A DNA stretch of 64,000 bases from an uncultured Clostridia bacterium (GTDB lineage: Bacteria; Bacillota; Clostridia; UMGS1883), in assembly GCA_934454525.1 (NCBI GenBank), contig CAKSFM010000012.1, positions 1 to 64,000 on the forward strand. The letters run 5' to 3'. The notes under the pieces were generated by a model. That model was not told the origin of the DNA. It saw nothing but the letters and a program-made list of their open reading frames with translations, and searched no databases. The position numbers were made by a program, and so were the translations under genes. Below are positions 41,675 to 50,794 of the stretch, piece after piece. Position 1 is the stretch's first letter. Every line of letters begins with the position of its first letter.

Positions 41675-41702
41675 ATTATATCATTTACAGCGCCGCCGTC
41701 AA
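41675..41702 (-). promoter_or_regulatory. ppx-trmL promoter
   Basis: TTGACG and TATAAT are spaced by 16 bp on the minus strand, about 32 bases before the ppx start. Confidence 0.75.
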
Positions 41703-41804
41703 TAGCCAATGCGCAAATTAAGTGATTTTTTGCCGAAAAAAGGACACGGACATCGATTAAGAAAAAGGTAAGAATTTTTAATAAATAATTAATGCGCTCA
41801 TATA

Positions 41805-41833
41805 TTGACAGAGCCTGGAAGCGGTGCTATTCT
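41805..41833 (+). promoter_or_regulatory. promoter of the YcdB/SLH gene
   Basis: TTGACA and TATTCT are spaced by 17 bp, 32 bases before the start codon. Confidence 0.75.
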
Positions 41834-41865
41834 ATAGATGAAATCAAAGAAATGAGGTCGGTTTT

Positions 41866-43938
41866 ATGAAAAAAACATTGTCATTTTTAACAGCGGCTTC
41901 AGTCGCATTTTCGCTTATGGCTGCACCTGCCTCGGCGGAAAGCGATATGCAGCAAACGCTTGCGCTTGTGAAGCAGCGCGTCGGTTCAACCGATGGGTAC
42001 AAAACGTTTAATTCATCGGAGTTTGTTTCCGGCGGAGTGACATCCTACAGCTTCAACTGGGAGACAAGCACCGACGACAGTTACAAATACATGGATGTGA
42101 CCGCGCTTAAGGACGGCACAATCACGCAGTACGGAACCGGGGATTCTTCCGGGCAGATTGATGACCGCCCCACGATTAACCGCCCGAAGGTTTCGGAAGC
42201 GATTGCAAAAACCGAAAAGCTTTTCGCCGAAATCAATCCCGAACTTTCGAAAAAGGTTAAGATAAGCGATGACGGGTCGAACGGAACAATCGCATCATAT
42301 AACTATTCGTTCAGATTAAACCGCGTTGAAAACGGAATCCCCGTAAAAAATAACGACGGATACATTACCCTTAAAAGTGACCTCAGCGCGCTGAGCGATT
42401 TTTATATGGATTATTCCCCGAATATGAAATTTGCGCCGTCCGATGGAAGCATCGGCGCGGATGCAGCGAAAAAAGCATTTGCCGAAAAGGTCGGGATGCG
42501 CCTTATATACGAAATCAAGAGAGATTATGAAAAAGACACGATAACTGCCGCAGCGGTGTACATACCCAAAAAGGAAAACACGTTTATTGACGCGTTTACC
42601 GGCGAAGCGAGAGAAACACAGTCGGATTTTGCGTCGCCTTTCCGTTATTCGCTCGGAACGAATGAATTTTCCACAATGGACGAGGACGGCGGAAAAGGCG
42701 GACTTTCTCCTTTGGAAATTGCCGAAACGGATACCGTTGCAGGACTTAAAAGCGCGGCTGAAATTGAAAAATCGCTCCGTGCAAATCCACTGCTCGGAAT
42801 AACAAAGGACATGAAGCTTGAGCGGCAAATGCTTTCCCGTGACCGCTTTGAAAAATCAAAATATTCTTACAGCATGAGCTTCGAAAGCGACAGCAAATCC
42901 GCGAGAGCGGAAGTCAATGCCGCAACCGGTGAGCTGCTCGGTTTCAGCTGCGATTACGATAACCCGGAAAATGTAAAATCGCTTTCTGATGAAAAGCTGA
43001 AATCCGCTGCTGTGGCTGCCGCGCAGAAGCTTGCCCCGGCGCATTTCAAGGCGGACGGAAGCGGTGATTATATCGAATACCCCGATTACAATCTTGCCGA
43101 TTCTGAATATCAGTACGTATTTATCCGCGTTGTCAACTCGATTCCGTGTCCGTCCGACAGAATTTCAATAGTTCTCAACCCCGTTGACGGAAAGCTTGTC
43201 GCATATTCTTTCACAAATACTGACGTTGAATTTCCGGCAACGCAGACGATAACTGCTGAGCAGGCAGCCGAAAAGCTTTTTGAGCACTGCGGCTTTGACC
43301 TTGCATATGTTCCCGAATGGAACATTGAATATGACCTTGCTGCTGTCAGCGAAACATCGCTTGTCTATATGCCGGTCGATACTGTTACATGGGTTATAAA
43401 TGCCGAAAACGGACAGCTTGACGATGAGTCGAACGCATTGACCGTTGCCGATAAATACACCGATATTTCCGGGCATTATGCCGAAACGGCAATCAACAGA
43501 CTGCGTGACTGTGCAATCGGCTTCAGCACAGAGAAGTTTGAGCCGAACAAGGCAATCACGCGCCGTGAATTTGCAAATCTTGTCGGAAGTGTGCTTGTTT
43601 GGCGCGATTCGGTTGTTGCCGATGACCCCGAGTGCACAGTCTACAAAAACAGCGATTTCCGCAGCGTGTTTGACATCAGCGTCACTGATTACGATAAACC
43701 GCTGACGCGCATTGAAGCGGCAAGAGGAATCATCCGCGCGCTCGGCGGCGAGGAATTTGCGAAGCTTTCGGGAATCTACGTTCCGCAGTTTTCCGATGTT
43801 GCGGCGGAGGACGCCGGAACAACCGCAATCCTTTCCGCAATGAAGATAATCGGCGGCGCAGGCGGCTGCTTTAACCCGAATGCAGAACTGACCCGTGCGG
43901 ATGCATTTATCATGGTTTACAACTATCTTAACAGGTAA
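41866..43938 (+). CDS. secreted YcdB/PepSY-type protein with SLH domains
   Basis: The 690-residue protein has a signal peptide (cleaved near ASAES). The first 500 residues hold tandem YcdB/YcdC-like PepSY-related repeats (YSFNWETSTDD, FRLNRVENGIPV, FIDAFTGEARE). The last 190 residues hold two clear SLH domains (YTDISGHYAETAINRL and FSDVAAEDAGTTAIL). SLH domains bind secondary cell-wall polymer, so the protein is held at the cell surface. PepSY domains often inhibit peptidases, but no target is known. It is a single-gene unit between a promoter and a terminator. Confidence 0.82.
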   Translation: MKKTLSFLTAASVAFSLMAAPASAESDMQQTLALVKQRVGSTDGYKTFNSSEFVSGGVTSYSFNWETSTDDSYKYMDVTALKDGTITQYGTGDSSGQIDDRPTINRPKVSEAIAKTEKLFAEINPELSKKVKISDDGSNGTIASYNYSFRLNRVENGIPVKNNDGYITLKSDLSALSDFYMDYSPNMKFAPSDGSIGADAAKKAFAEKVGMRLIYEIKRDYEKDTITAAAVYIPKKENTFIDAFTGEARETQSDFASPFRYSLGTNEFSTMDEDGGKGGLSPLEIAETDTVAGLKSAAEIEKSLRANPLLGITKDMKLERQMLSRDRFEKSKYSYSMSFESDSKSARAEVNAATGELLGFSCDYDNPENVKSLSDEKLKSAAVAAAQKLAPAHFKADGSGDYIEYPDYNLADSEYQYVFIRVVNSIPCPSDRISIVLNPVDGKLVAYSFTNTDVEFPATQTITAEQAAEKLFEHCGFDLAYVPEWNIEYDLAAVSETSLVYMPVDTVTWVINAENGQLDDESNALTVADKYTDISGHYAETAINRLRDCAIGFSTEKFEPNKAITRREFANLVGSVLVWRDSVVADDPECTVYKNSDFRSVFDISVTDYDKPLTRIEAARGIIRALGGEEFAKLSGIYVPQFSDVAAEDAGTTAILSAMKIIGGAGGCFNPNAELTRADAFIMVYNYLNR

Positions 43939-43950
43939 CGCCTCCTACAA

Positions 43951-43997
43951 AAATAACAGCGGCAAAATCTTAAACGATTTTGCCGCTGTTATTTTTA
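43951..43997. terminator. bidirectional terminator
   Basis: A 19-bp perfect stem with a TTAAAC loop ends in a T run. It shares the AGCGGCAAAAT core with the terminator at 40.1 kb. It separates the SLH gene from the convergent pheT. Confidence 0.85.
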
Positions 43998-44053
43998 TAC
44001 CATCATGTGGGGCAAGAGAAAAGTAGTGCGTTCTGTGCATTTTTTCTGTAGCC

Positions 44054-46414
44054 CTATGCTCTTAAATTAATTCCGAGTGCACTCAGGTTCTTCACAATCT
44101 TATCGATATGCTGCTGAATTTCCTCCATGGAAAGCGTTCTTTCCTCCGAGGAGAACGACAGTCTTACGGTTATCGATTTAAAATCACCGCCATCGTAAAT
44201 ATCCACAAGCTTAACGCCCGTAAGTTCGGGAATATTTTCACTCGTCCACGCTTTTTCAATCAAAGCAAAAGGCTTTCCGTCCGTTATGAGCGAAAGGTCG
44301 AAATCAACGCCGGGGAAGCGTGACGGCTCAGAAAATTCAAGCTCTTTTGCAGGCGCTGACGCAAAATCGTCAAGATCAAGCTCAATGCACACAACGGAAG
44401 CGTGTTTGTCAATTTTCGAAAGGGTTGACGGGTGCAGTGTGCAGAGCGTTCCGACTTCAACTCCGTTTACCGAAACGGACGATGTGTTTTTCGGATGCTG
44501 CCAGTTATGCTTCACGGCAATGCGCCTGAAATCCACCTTGCTGTGGCGCAGCTCAAGTGCAAAATATCTGATAATTTCAACAGCCTTGAAATACAGCTCC
44601 TTTTCCGTACCCTGCTTGTCAAAAAGCACAATGCCGAGGCGGCGGCGCTCGTTGCACGTTCCGTCCTCGCGCACCCCGTCAACAACGCGCCCAAGCTCGA
44701 ACAAGCCGAACGACGGGGCAAACTGCCTGTTCTCATACGCAAATGTGATAAGCGTGGGCAGCATGGAATTTCTCAGCGTTCCGTTTTCAGGCGTTGCAAT
44801 GTTCAGAATAGTGACGTTTTCCTCAACATCCATGCCGAGCTTTTTGTATTTCGCACCATCACACCAGATATAAGAATGAACCTCATGCATCATATAATGC
44901 TGAACCAGAATGTCGCGCATCATATCGCCGTCGCTTTTCGCAACGCTGTCACGAACAGGGTAAAGCGCGCTCTTCGTTGTTGTTATCTCAAAATTGTCAT
45001 ATCCGTAAATACGGGTGATTTCCTCAATAATATCCGCCTTTATCGTAACATCCTTTGTTGCTCTCCACGAGGGAACAGTCACATTGAATGTGCCGTCCTT
45101 AAGCTCCGCACCGAAGCCGAGCAGATGAAGCGTTGACAAAATACGCTCATCGGGAATTTCAATTCCCGTGTAGCGGTCAACATATGCCTTGCCGAACGAA
45201 AGCTTGATTTCGGGATATTTCGTAACATATTCATCCGTAATCTGCGATGATACTTTTGCTCCGCTGTCCGACTGCAAAAGCAGATACAAAAATCTTTTGA
45301 TTGCCGTGACGGTCATTTCCGGGTCAAGCATTTTTTCGTAACGCATGCTTGCGTCCGTGCGCAGACCGAGACGCGAGGAGGTTTTTCTCACGCTGATTCC
45401 GTCAAACGTTGCCGATTCGAGCACAACCGAGCTTGTGTTGTCAACGATTTCCGAATCAAGACCGCCCATAACGCCGGCAATTGCAACGGGAACATTGTTG
45501 TTATAGATGAGCAGTGTGTTTTCGTCAACCTCTCTCGCGGTGTTGTCAAGAGTGGTGAAGCTTTCCTTTGAATCGGGCGTACCTATTTTAATGCTCTGAA
45601 CCTTGCTGCCGTCAAACGCGTGCATCGGCTGCCCCATTTCAAGCATGATATAGTTTGTGAGGTCGGCAAGCAGATTTATTCCGCGCATACCGCAGTAATA
45701 CAGGCGTATGCGCATATTAACCGGGCTTGTGTTCTCCGTTATGTCCGATATTTTCATGCACGAATAGCGGTAAACCAAATCGCTGCGCTTAACCTCAACG
45801 GGGATTTTTTCACTGCCGTCATACTGCGGCTCGGCTGTCGGAATGGGTTTAAGCTCATTCTTTGTGAGCGCCGCAAATTCGCGCGCGATTCCGTAATGCC
45901 CCCAAAGGTCGGGGCGGTTTGTGAGCGATTTATTGTCAACCTCGAAAATAACATCATCAATATCATAAATGCTCTTCAAATCCGTTCCGTTTTTCAGGTT
46001 TTTGTCAAGAATCATGATGCCGCTGTTTTCGTCACTGATGCCAAGCTCAGCTTCGGAGCAGCACATTCCCTCGGAATCGCAGCCGGCAACCTTGCACTTC
46101 TTTATTTCGCCGCCGGGAACTCTGCCGCCTGCCTTAACAAACGCAACCTTTGCGCCGAGAAAAGCGTTCGGTGCGCCGCAAACGCAGTCGTACAGTCTGT
46201 CGCCTCCGTCAACCTTTAAAATGTGCAGTTTTTTCGAGTCTGGGTGTTTTTCGAACGAAACAATTTCGCCGACAACAACGCTTTGCACGTCCTCACCTTT
46301 GACGATGATTTCCTCAACCTCCGCCGTTGAAAGCGTGAACTGCATTATAAGCTTTTTGATATCCCAACCGTCCAGATTAACGAAATCCTTTATCCAATTC
46401 ATTGATACAAACAT
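44054..46414 (-). CDS. pheT: phenylalanine-tRNA ligase, beta subunit
   Basis: The 786-residue protein has the full bacterial PheT order: a tRNA-binding OB domain (residues about 40-150, with HPDSKKLHILKVD), B3/B4 editing domain, B5 domain, the catalytic-like core with LRNSMLPTLI, and a C-terminal anticodon-binding domain (FDLSLITD to LRA). It lies 14 bases after pheS and forms the alpha2-beta2 enzyme. Confidence 0.96.
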   Translation of the reverse strand: MFVSMNWIKDFVNLDGWDIKKLIMQFTLSTAEVEEIIVKGEDVQSVVVGEIVSFEKHPDSKKLHILKVDGGDRLYDCVCGAPNAFLGAKVAFVKAGGRVPGGEIKKCKVAGCDSEGMCCSEAELGISDENSGIMILDKNLKNGTDLKSIYDIDDVIFEVDNKSLTNRPDLWGHYGIAREFAALTKNELKPIPTAEPQYDGSEKIPVEVKRSDLVYRYSCMKISDITENTSPVNMRIRLYYCGMRGINLLADLTNYIMLEMGQPMHAFDGSKVQSIKIGTPDSKESFTTLDNTAREVDENTLLIYNNNVPVAIAGVMGGLDSEIVDNTSSVVLESATFDGISVRKTSSRLGLRTDASMRYEKMLDPEMTVTAIKRFLYLLLQSDSGAKVSSQITDEYVTKYPEIKLSFGKAYVDRYTGIEIPDERILSTLHLLGFGAELKDGTFNVTVPSWRATKDVTIKADIIEEITRIYGYDNFEITTTKSALYPVRDSVAKSDGDMMRDILVQHYMMHEVHSYIWCDGAKYKKLGMDVEENVTILNIATPENGTLRNSMLPTLITFAYENRQFAPSFGLFELGRVVDGVREDGTCNERRRLGIVLFDKQGTEKELYFKAVEIIRYFALELRHSKVDFRRIAVKHNWQHPKNTSSVSVNGVEVGTLCTLHPSTLSKIDKHASVVCIELDLDDFASAPAKELEFSEPSRFPGVDFDLSLITDGKPFALIEKAWTSENIPELTGVKLVDIYDGGDFKSITVRLSFSSEERTLSMEEIQQHIDKIVKNLSALGINLRA

Positions 46415-46428
46415 CTGCTTCGCCCCCC

Positions 46429-47460
46429 TTACTCGCTCACGAACTGCGACAAAGCTTTGAGATTGCCGCTGTTGAACACGCGTATATCCTTAATTCCGTA
46501 CTTCATCATTGCAAGGCGCGTCAGTCCGAGTCCGAACGCAAAGCCGGTGTATTCCTCGGGGTCGATTCCGCCGTGGCGCAGCACATTCGGGTGAATCATG
46601 CCGCAGGGGCAAAGCTCCAGCCAGCCGGAATTTTTGCAGGACGGGCATCCCTCGCCGCCGCAGATAAGGCACTTTATGTCAAGCTCAAATCCCGGCTCGA
46701 CAAACGGGAAAAATCCCGGGCGCAGCCTAACCGTCACGTCCTTGCGGAACACCTCGGAAAGCATGGTTTTCATGAAATATATAAGGTTCGAAATCGAAAT
46801 ATCCTTGTCAATCATGATGCCCTCCATCTGGAAGAATGTGTTTTCATGGCAGGCGTCGGTTGATTCGTTTCTGAAGCATCTGCCGGGGAACACTGCGCGC
46901 ATCGGTGCGCCGTACTTTTTCATGATTGCATTCTGCGCCGCCGATGTGTGCGTTTTAAGCAGCTGATTTTCCGTGCTGAGATAGTATGTGTCCTGCATAT
47001 CGCGCGCAGGGTGATGCTTGGGAATATTCAGCGCCTCAAAGCAGTGATAATCATCAACAATCTCGGAATAATCCTCAATTGCAAAACCCATGCTGCGGAA
47101 AATCTTTTCCAGATCGCGCTGAACAAGCGTTATCGGATGATATGACCCCATGTTAAAATCGAACGGCAGAGATTCGTCATACTGCTCCGCTCCGTTGATA
47201 AGCCGCTGCTCCTCCGCGCGGATAATTTCCTCTTTCTTTTCTGCAAGGCGCGCTTCAATCTCCTGCTTGAGAACGTTCACCACGCGCCCGAATTCTTTCT
47301 TTCCGTCGGCAGGCACGTTTTTCAGCTCACTCATGAGCGATGACACATGCCCCTTTTTTCCGAGGAACTCAACGCGGAGCTGCTCCGCCTTTTCCGAAGA
47401 CTTGATTTCTTCCATTTTATCCTGGAAAAGCTTTCGTATTTCGGAAACCTTGTTATCCAT
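46429..47460 (-). CDS. pheS: phenylalanine-tRNA ligase, alpha subunit
   Basis: The 343-residue class II synthetase subunit has a coiled-coil N-terminus, motif 2 (FRNESTDACHE) and motif 3 (GFAFGLGLTRLAMM). The phenylalanine-binding FQMEGIMID and the HPITLVQRDLEKIF region are typical. Expression is controlled by the T-box just upstream. Confidence 0.96.
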   Translation of the reverse strand: MDNKVSEIRKLFQDKMEEIKSSEKAEQLRVEFLGKKGHVSSLMSELKNVPADGKKEFGRVVNVLKQEIEARLAEKKEEIIRAEEQRLINGAEQYDESLPFDFNMGSYHPITLVQRDLEKIFRSMGFAIEDYSEIVDDYHCFEALNIPKHHPARDMQDTYYLSTENQLLKTHTSAAQNAIMKKYGAPMRAVFPGRCFRNESTDACHENTFFQMEGIMIDKDISISNLIYFMKTMLSEVFRKDVTVRLRPGFFPFVEPGFELDIKCLICGGEGCPSCKNSGWLELCPCGMIHPNVLRHGGIDPEEYTGFAFGLGLTRLAMMKYGIKDIRVFNSGNLKALSQFVSE

Positions 47461-47477
47461 TGTTAAAAAACCTCCTT

Positions 47478-47735
47478 ATAAAAATAAAAATCCCGTCCTC
47501 AAAGGGACGAGAAAAACTCGCGGTACCACCCTGATTCGGAGAAAAACTCTCCGCTCTTCTTGTGCCTTCACGCAGCGTCACGTTCCGCTTAGCACGGCAA
47601 AAAGCCGCTTTTCGCGGAAAGCTCCGGCGTTGAAATTCAGATGCGGTGTTTGCAAAAATGCTTCCAGCCGACGGCATTTTCTCTCTCTCCAAACGCTGCC
47701 GCTCCTACTTACGCGCCTTCACAGCCTGTATATAT
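47478..47735 (-). promoter_or_regulatory. T-box riboswitch (Phe) upstream of pheST
   Basis: On the minus strand the leader has the T-box core AGGGTGGTACCGCG (at 47519-47532). A terminator stem (CTCGTCC pairing with GGACGGG) and a run of T follow. Upstream is a long stem I with an AGTAGG-type turn and a TTTC segment near its 3' side that offers a phenylalanine specifier codon. It senses uncharged tRNA-Phe and lets transcription continue. Confidence 0.9.
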
Positions 47736-47738
47736 TAA

Positions 47739-47767
47739 ATATAACACATCTGCGGCGCATTTGTCAA
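47739..47767 (-). promoter_or_regulatory. pheST promoter
   Basis: TTGACA and TTATAT are spaced by 17 bp just before the T-box leader. Confidence 0.8.
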
Positions 47768-47774
47768 TCTTTTT

Positions 47775-48041
47775 TTATTTTCCGTACCGTGGGCAGCTGC
47801 CGTCGTAGCAGTTTTCGCAGTTTTTCGCATATTCCTCCGGCAGGCAGCACATGAGATAATCACATTCATCGCAGCAGCTCTCAATCTTTCTGCCGAAAAT
47901 GTTTTTCGATTTTCCGCTGCATATGCAGTTTTCCCCGTTGTTCCCCGGCGTTAATCTGTACCCCGATGAACCGATAATAATTTCCTCTTTCGTTATTTTC
48001 GCCGCCAATTTGTAATATATCTCCCTGATTTTTGCAAACAT
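47775..48041 (-). CDS. small cysteine-rich protein
   Basis: The protein has about 88 residues and eleven cysteines, in patterns CICSG, CCDECDYLMCC and CENCYDGSCP, which suggest metal or Fe-S binding. The N-terminal half is a basic helix. I do not recognise the family. The ATG at 48041 has a GTGGTGA site; a TTG at 48059 is also possible. It is divergent from the ribbon-helix-helix gene. Confidence 0.6.
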   Translation of the reverse strand: MFAKIREIYYKLAAKITKEEIIIGSSGYRLTPGNNGENCICSGKSKNIFGRKIESCCDECDYLMCCLPEEYAKNCENCYDGSCPRYGK

Positions 48042-48058
48042 TTTATCACCACTTTTCA

Positions 48059-48098
48059 AACCTTAATATGGTTACATTATTTCATTCATTTTAAGGTT
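48059..48098. repeat. inverted repeat in the divergent promoter region
   Basis: AACCTTAA and TTAAGGTT lie 24 bases apart between the Cys-rich gene and the ribbon-helix-helix gene. It could be an operator for the latter's product. Confidence 0.45.
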
Positions 48099-48159
48099 AT
48101 ATATTTATATTATACATATCTGTTATAATAATGTCAATACTATAACCGGAGTTGATACC

Positions 48160-48345
48160 ATGTTTGAGGTTGAAAAGAAGTATAAAAGTGCAAGTGTTTC
48201 GCGCACAATCAGATTTACGGAGGATTTATTTGAACAGCTTAACAAGGTAGCCGATGAAAACGAAATTTCATTTAACCTGCTTGTCCTCCAGTGCTGCCGC
48301 TATGCCCTTGATAATATGGCGCCGCCCGACAGCGATAAGCATTGA
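48160..48345 (+). CDS. ribbon-helix-helix-type small regulator
   Basis: The 61-residue protein has a beta strand (SVSRTIRFT) followed by two helices (EDLFEQLNKVADENEI and FNLLVLQCCRYAL), the Arc/MetJ pattern. The TTYxP-like strand in such proteins contacts DNA. An CCGGAG site precedes the ATG, and a TATAAT lies at 48124-48129. It may control itself and the divergent Cys-rich gene. Confidence 0.65.
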   Translation: MFEVEKKYKSASVSRTIRFTEDLFEQLNKVADENEISFNLLVLQCCRYALDNMAPPDSDKH

Positions 48346-48565
48346 TCCGTGCACCCTTGCCGCCGTTTTGCGGCTTTTTCAAAGCGCAGCCGGAGCAAAG
48401 GCACGTTGTCCGCACTTCGCTCACATACCGCATTTTTCCGCACACGGCACAATCATATCACGCGGAGCGGAGCGAAAAAGCCGCAAAACAATAGCATCTC
48501 CCTGCCGCCAACGCACGCCCGTTGCAATTATCGCCCCTGCGAGGTCGTTTAGGGGGTATGGGGAG
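48346..48565. other. gene-free stretch before the repeat element
   Basis: No gene is seen. A 15-bp inverted repeat (TTTTGCGGCTTTTTC at 48368-48382 and its complement at 48475-48489) brackets about 90 bases and could act as terminator or as a repeat border. Confidence 0.4.
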
Positions 48566-48843
48566 GGCATAAAATAACCGGTCGCTGTGCGCCCTATGCT
48601 TGTTAAATTTCCGCACAACTGTCTTTTCGGGATTTGCAAGGCGCCAAGCCTTGCTGCACCCTGCAAAAACAGCTGTGTAAAAATTTTTCGGCGCATAGGG
48701 TCTGCGAGTTAAAAAAGAGCAAATTTTTTGCAAGAAAAGGCAAAAGCGCAGTTAATAGTGGTTTATCTATTAACGAGCATTTTAACGCATTATTGCGGAA
48801 AATTTGCCTTTTTGAACCGCACAGCGACCGGTTATTTTATGCC
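48566..48843. repeat. 278-bp element with 26-bp terminal inverted repeats
   Basis: The ends 48566-48591 and 48818-48843 are perfect inverted copies (each contains ATAACCGGTCGCTGTGC in one orientation). There is no transposase inside. Inner blocks recur in a shortened, inverted copy at 54041-54146. The form is that of a MITE-like or intergenic mosaic repeat. Short reading frames here are spurious. Confidence 0.75.
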
Positions 48844-48864
48844 ACGGAAACCCCCATGCTTTTG

Positions 48865-48987
48865 GTTCTTTTGGCATAAAAAGAACATGCCCCGTTCGTT
48901 TCCGAACAAAGTCCACGATACTCATCGTCACGAATTAAAAGGCAATTGCCGTCTTGCGCCTTTTGGTTCTTTTTTCCCAAAAAGAAC
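48865..48987. repeat. two GTTCTTTT hairpins
   Basis: Stems at 48865-48886 and 48966-48987 both pair GTTCTTTT with AAAAGAAC. They bracket a gene-free stretch and lie just downstream of the spoIIQ-like gene. They may be part of the same repeat family or weak terminators. Confidence 0.55.
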
Positions 48988-48996
48988 ATAACTCAT

Positions 48997-49659
48997 TTAC
49001 TCATAGACATACGTTTCGGGATTGATTCTGACCCCATCCTGAAAAATTTCAAAATGCAGGTGCGGCTCCTCGCGCGATTCAACGGCGGCTGTTTTCCCGA
49101 CAGTGCCGATAGCTTGTCCGGCATTAACATGCTGCTTTTCTTTTACAAAAACCTTGCTGCCGAGATTTCTGTAAACGCTGCAAACACCGCCGCTGTGCAC
49201 AATTTCAACGCAGCTGCCCCATAGCTTGTCCCGATACACTTTGGAAACATCGCCCTCCCACGCGGCGGAAACCTGTGTTCCCTCATCAGCCTTATAATCA
49301 ATGCCTGTGTGCGCGCGCCAGTCATCCATGGTTTTTGAATAGACCGCGCCCTCGGAATATTCTTTTGAAACTTCTGTTCCGCACGGAAATTCCATCTTAA
49401 CGGGCGGCTGCGCCTTTTTTTCTTCGGAAGCCGATTCTTCGGCTTCTTCTTTTTTCACTTTTGCCCCGGCGGAAGCGGCGGCGTCTTCAGCGCTATCCTT
49501 TTTCAGCTCGGGCAGCGGAACTGTTCCGGTATATATCGATTCGCTGTTTTTCGCTTCTTCGTCATGCTTTCGGAGCGCCGTTGCGCGCCCGATAAGAAAG
49601 CTGAGCACAAAGACGGATACAACGGCAATCACAAAAAAGACAGCCTGCATTTTTTTCAT
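48997..49659 (-). CDS. spoIIQ: SpoIIQ-like M23 peptidase
   Basis: The protein has about 220 residues: a single N-terminal membrane segment, a charged linker (rich in E, K and A), and a LytM/M23 domain. The zinc ligands are complete, in HTGIDYK and EPHLHFEI. Bacillus SpoIIQ lacks an active site, but clostridial SpoIIQ proteins keep it. The gene follows spoIID, the usual clostridial pairing, which supports the name. SpoIIQ bridges the forespore and mother cell with SpoIIIAH during engulfment. The start at 49659 follows GGAGG. Confidence 0.85.
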   Translation of the reverse strand: MKKMQAVFFVIAVVSVFVLSFLIGRATALRKHDEEAKNSESIYTGTVPLPELKKDSAEDAAASAGAKVKKEEAEESASEEKKAQPPVKMEFPCGTEVSKEYSEGAVYSKTMDDWRAHTGIDYKADEGTQVSAAWEGDVSKVYRDKLWGSCVEIVHSGGVCSVYRNLGSKVFVKEKQHVNAGQAIGTVGKTAAVESREEPHLHFEIFQDGVRINPETYVYE

Positions 49660-49703
49660 AAAATATCGCCTCCGCTGCTTATTATTGCCAAAGCGGCGCA
49701 TTT

Positions 49704-50657
49704 TTAAACCTTTTCGGTTTTTGTTCCTGTGTAATAATGCGCAAGAATTTTTTTGTAACTCATGCCCTCCTTTGCAAGCTCGTTTGCACCGTACTGGCTC
49801 ATGCCCACGCCGTGACCGTACCCCGTGACCTCGAAATGCACGTTATCGCCCTCGCACTTAACTTCAAAACACGCGCTGCGCAGATTGAAAATCCGCCGGA
49901 TGTCGCTGCCTTTAAAGCTTGCGCCGCCGATTGCAATGCTTTTCACCGCGCCGCCCTCGCTGCGCGTTATTTCCCCGATGTCGGCTGCGGACTTTATAAC
50001 TGCCTGCGGATTTTCCGCCGTCAGCTTTTCGCAAAATTCCGAAAACGGCACGTCCGCGCTTGAATGATAGTTCGGCGCGTTCTCCTCTCCGCGGCTTTCA
50101 ACGCTTACAAGGTATGGCAGATCGCCGCCCCACACATCGCGCGAGCTTTCCGTTCTGCCGCCGCCTGCCTGTGAGTGAAAGACCGCAAGGCATGCCTCCC
50201 CGTTATAGGTCAGAATTTCCCCGGCGGTTGAATTTACTGCGGTTTCTATCCTTTTTTTATTTTTCTCGCCGTCCGCACCCCAAAGCTGCATAGAAGCCTG
50301 CTCGCTCCGAAACGCCTTGCAGTGCGTTGAATCGGTGCACACTGCCGCGTCCGGATGCGCCGGATTCTGCGACTTGCTCCTGTAAACCGCGAACGACCGC
50401 GCGGCAACCGCCTGCGCCTTGAGCGCCTCTTCCTCGAACGAAGCCGGCATTTCCGCCGCCACAACGCCCTTTATATATTCCTCGAGCGGCACGGTGCGGA
50501 CTTTGTTTTCCTCCTTAAAAAAAACGCTGATTTTGTTTTCCGGCTCGGTTTTTTCCTTATCCTTTTTGTCGCCGAAGCCGAAAAAACACGCCACTGACAG
50601 CGGCAGAACATACGCCGACATAATGAAAAACGCAAACAGCGCCGCAAAATATTTCAT
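49704..50657 (-). CDS. spoIID: stage II sporulation protein D
   Basis: The 317-residue protein has one N-terminal membrane segment and a SpoIID/LytB domain. Signatures are VPLEEYIKGVVAAEMPASF, AQAVAARSFAVYR, HSQAGGGRTESS and GYGHGVGMSQYGA; the catalytic glutamate is in AAEMP. It is a lytic transglycosylase that removes septal peptidoglycan with SpoIIP and SpoIIM during engulfment. It is in one unit with the spoIIQ-like gene (44-bp gap). Confidence 0.94.
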   Translation of the reverse strand: MKYFAALFAFFIMSAYVLPLSVACFFGFGDKKDKEKTEPENKISVFFKEENKVRTVPLEEYIKGVVAAEMPASFEEEALKAQAVAARSFAVYRSKSQNPAHPDAAVCTDSTHCKAFRSEQASMQLWGADGEKNKKRIETAVNSTAGEILTYNGEACLAVFHSQAGGGRTESSRDVWGGDLPYLVSVESRGEENAPNYHSSADVPFSEFCEKLTAENPQAVIKSAADIGEITRSEGGAVKSIAIGGASFKGSDIRRIFNLRSACFEVKCEGDNVHFEVTGYGHGVGMSQYGANELAKEGMSYKKILAHYYTGTKTEKV

Positions 50658-50794
50658 GAAATCACTCCTTTTACCCCATAATAATATGAAAACGGAGATA
50701 TAAATATAACATTTGTATTGAATTTAATCCGCGGTTATGATAAAATAGATAAATAATTACAGTGCGCTTATATTCTGCCGCATTTCAGACCGGA

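Noticed and set aside
47453..47692. Reading frame inside the T-box leader
   Set aside because: The region is explained by the T-box structure, and the frame would overlap its antiterminator and the pheS start.
48421..48991. Several short frames of 60-110 codons in the repeat region
   Set aside because: They overlap each other on both strands and lie in the inverted-repeat element. Similar short peptides arise from the second repeat copy at 54.0 kb.
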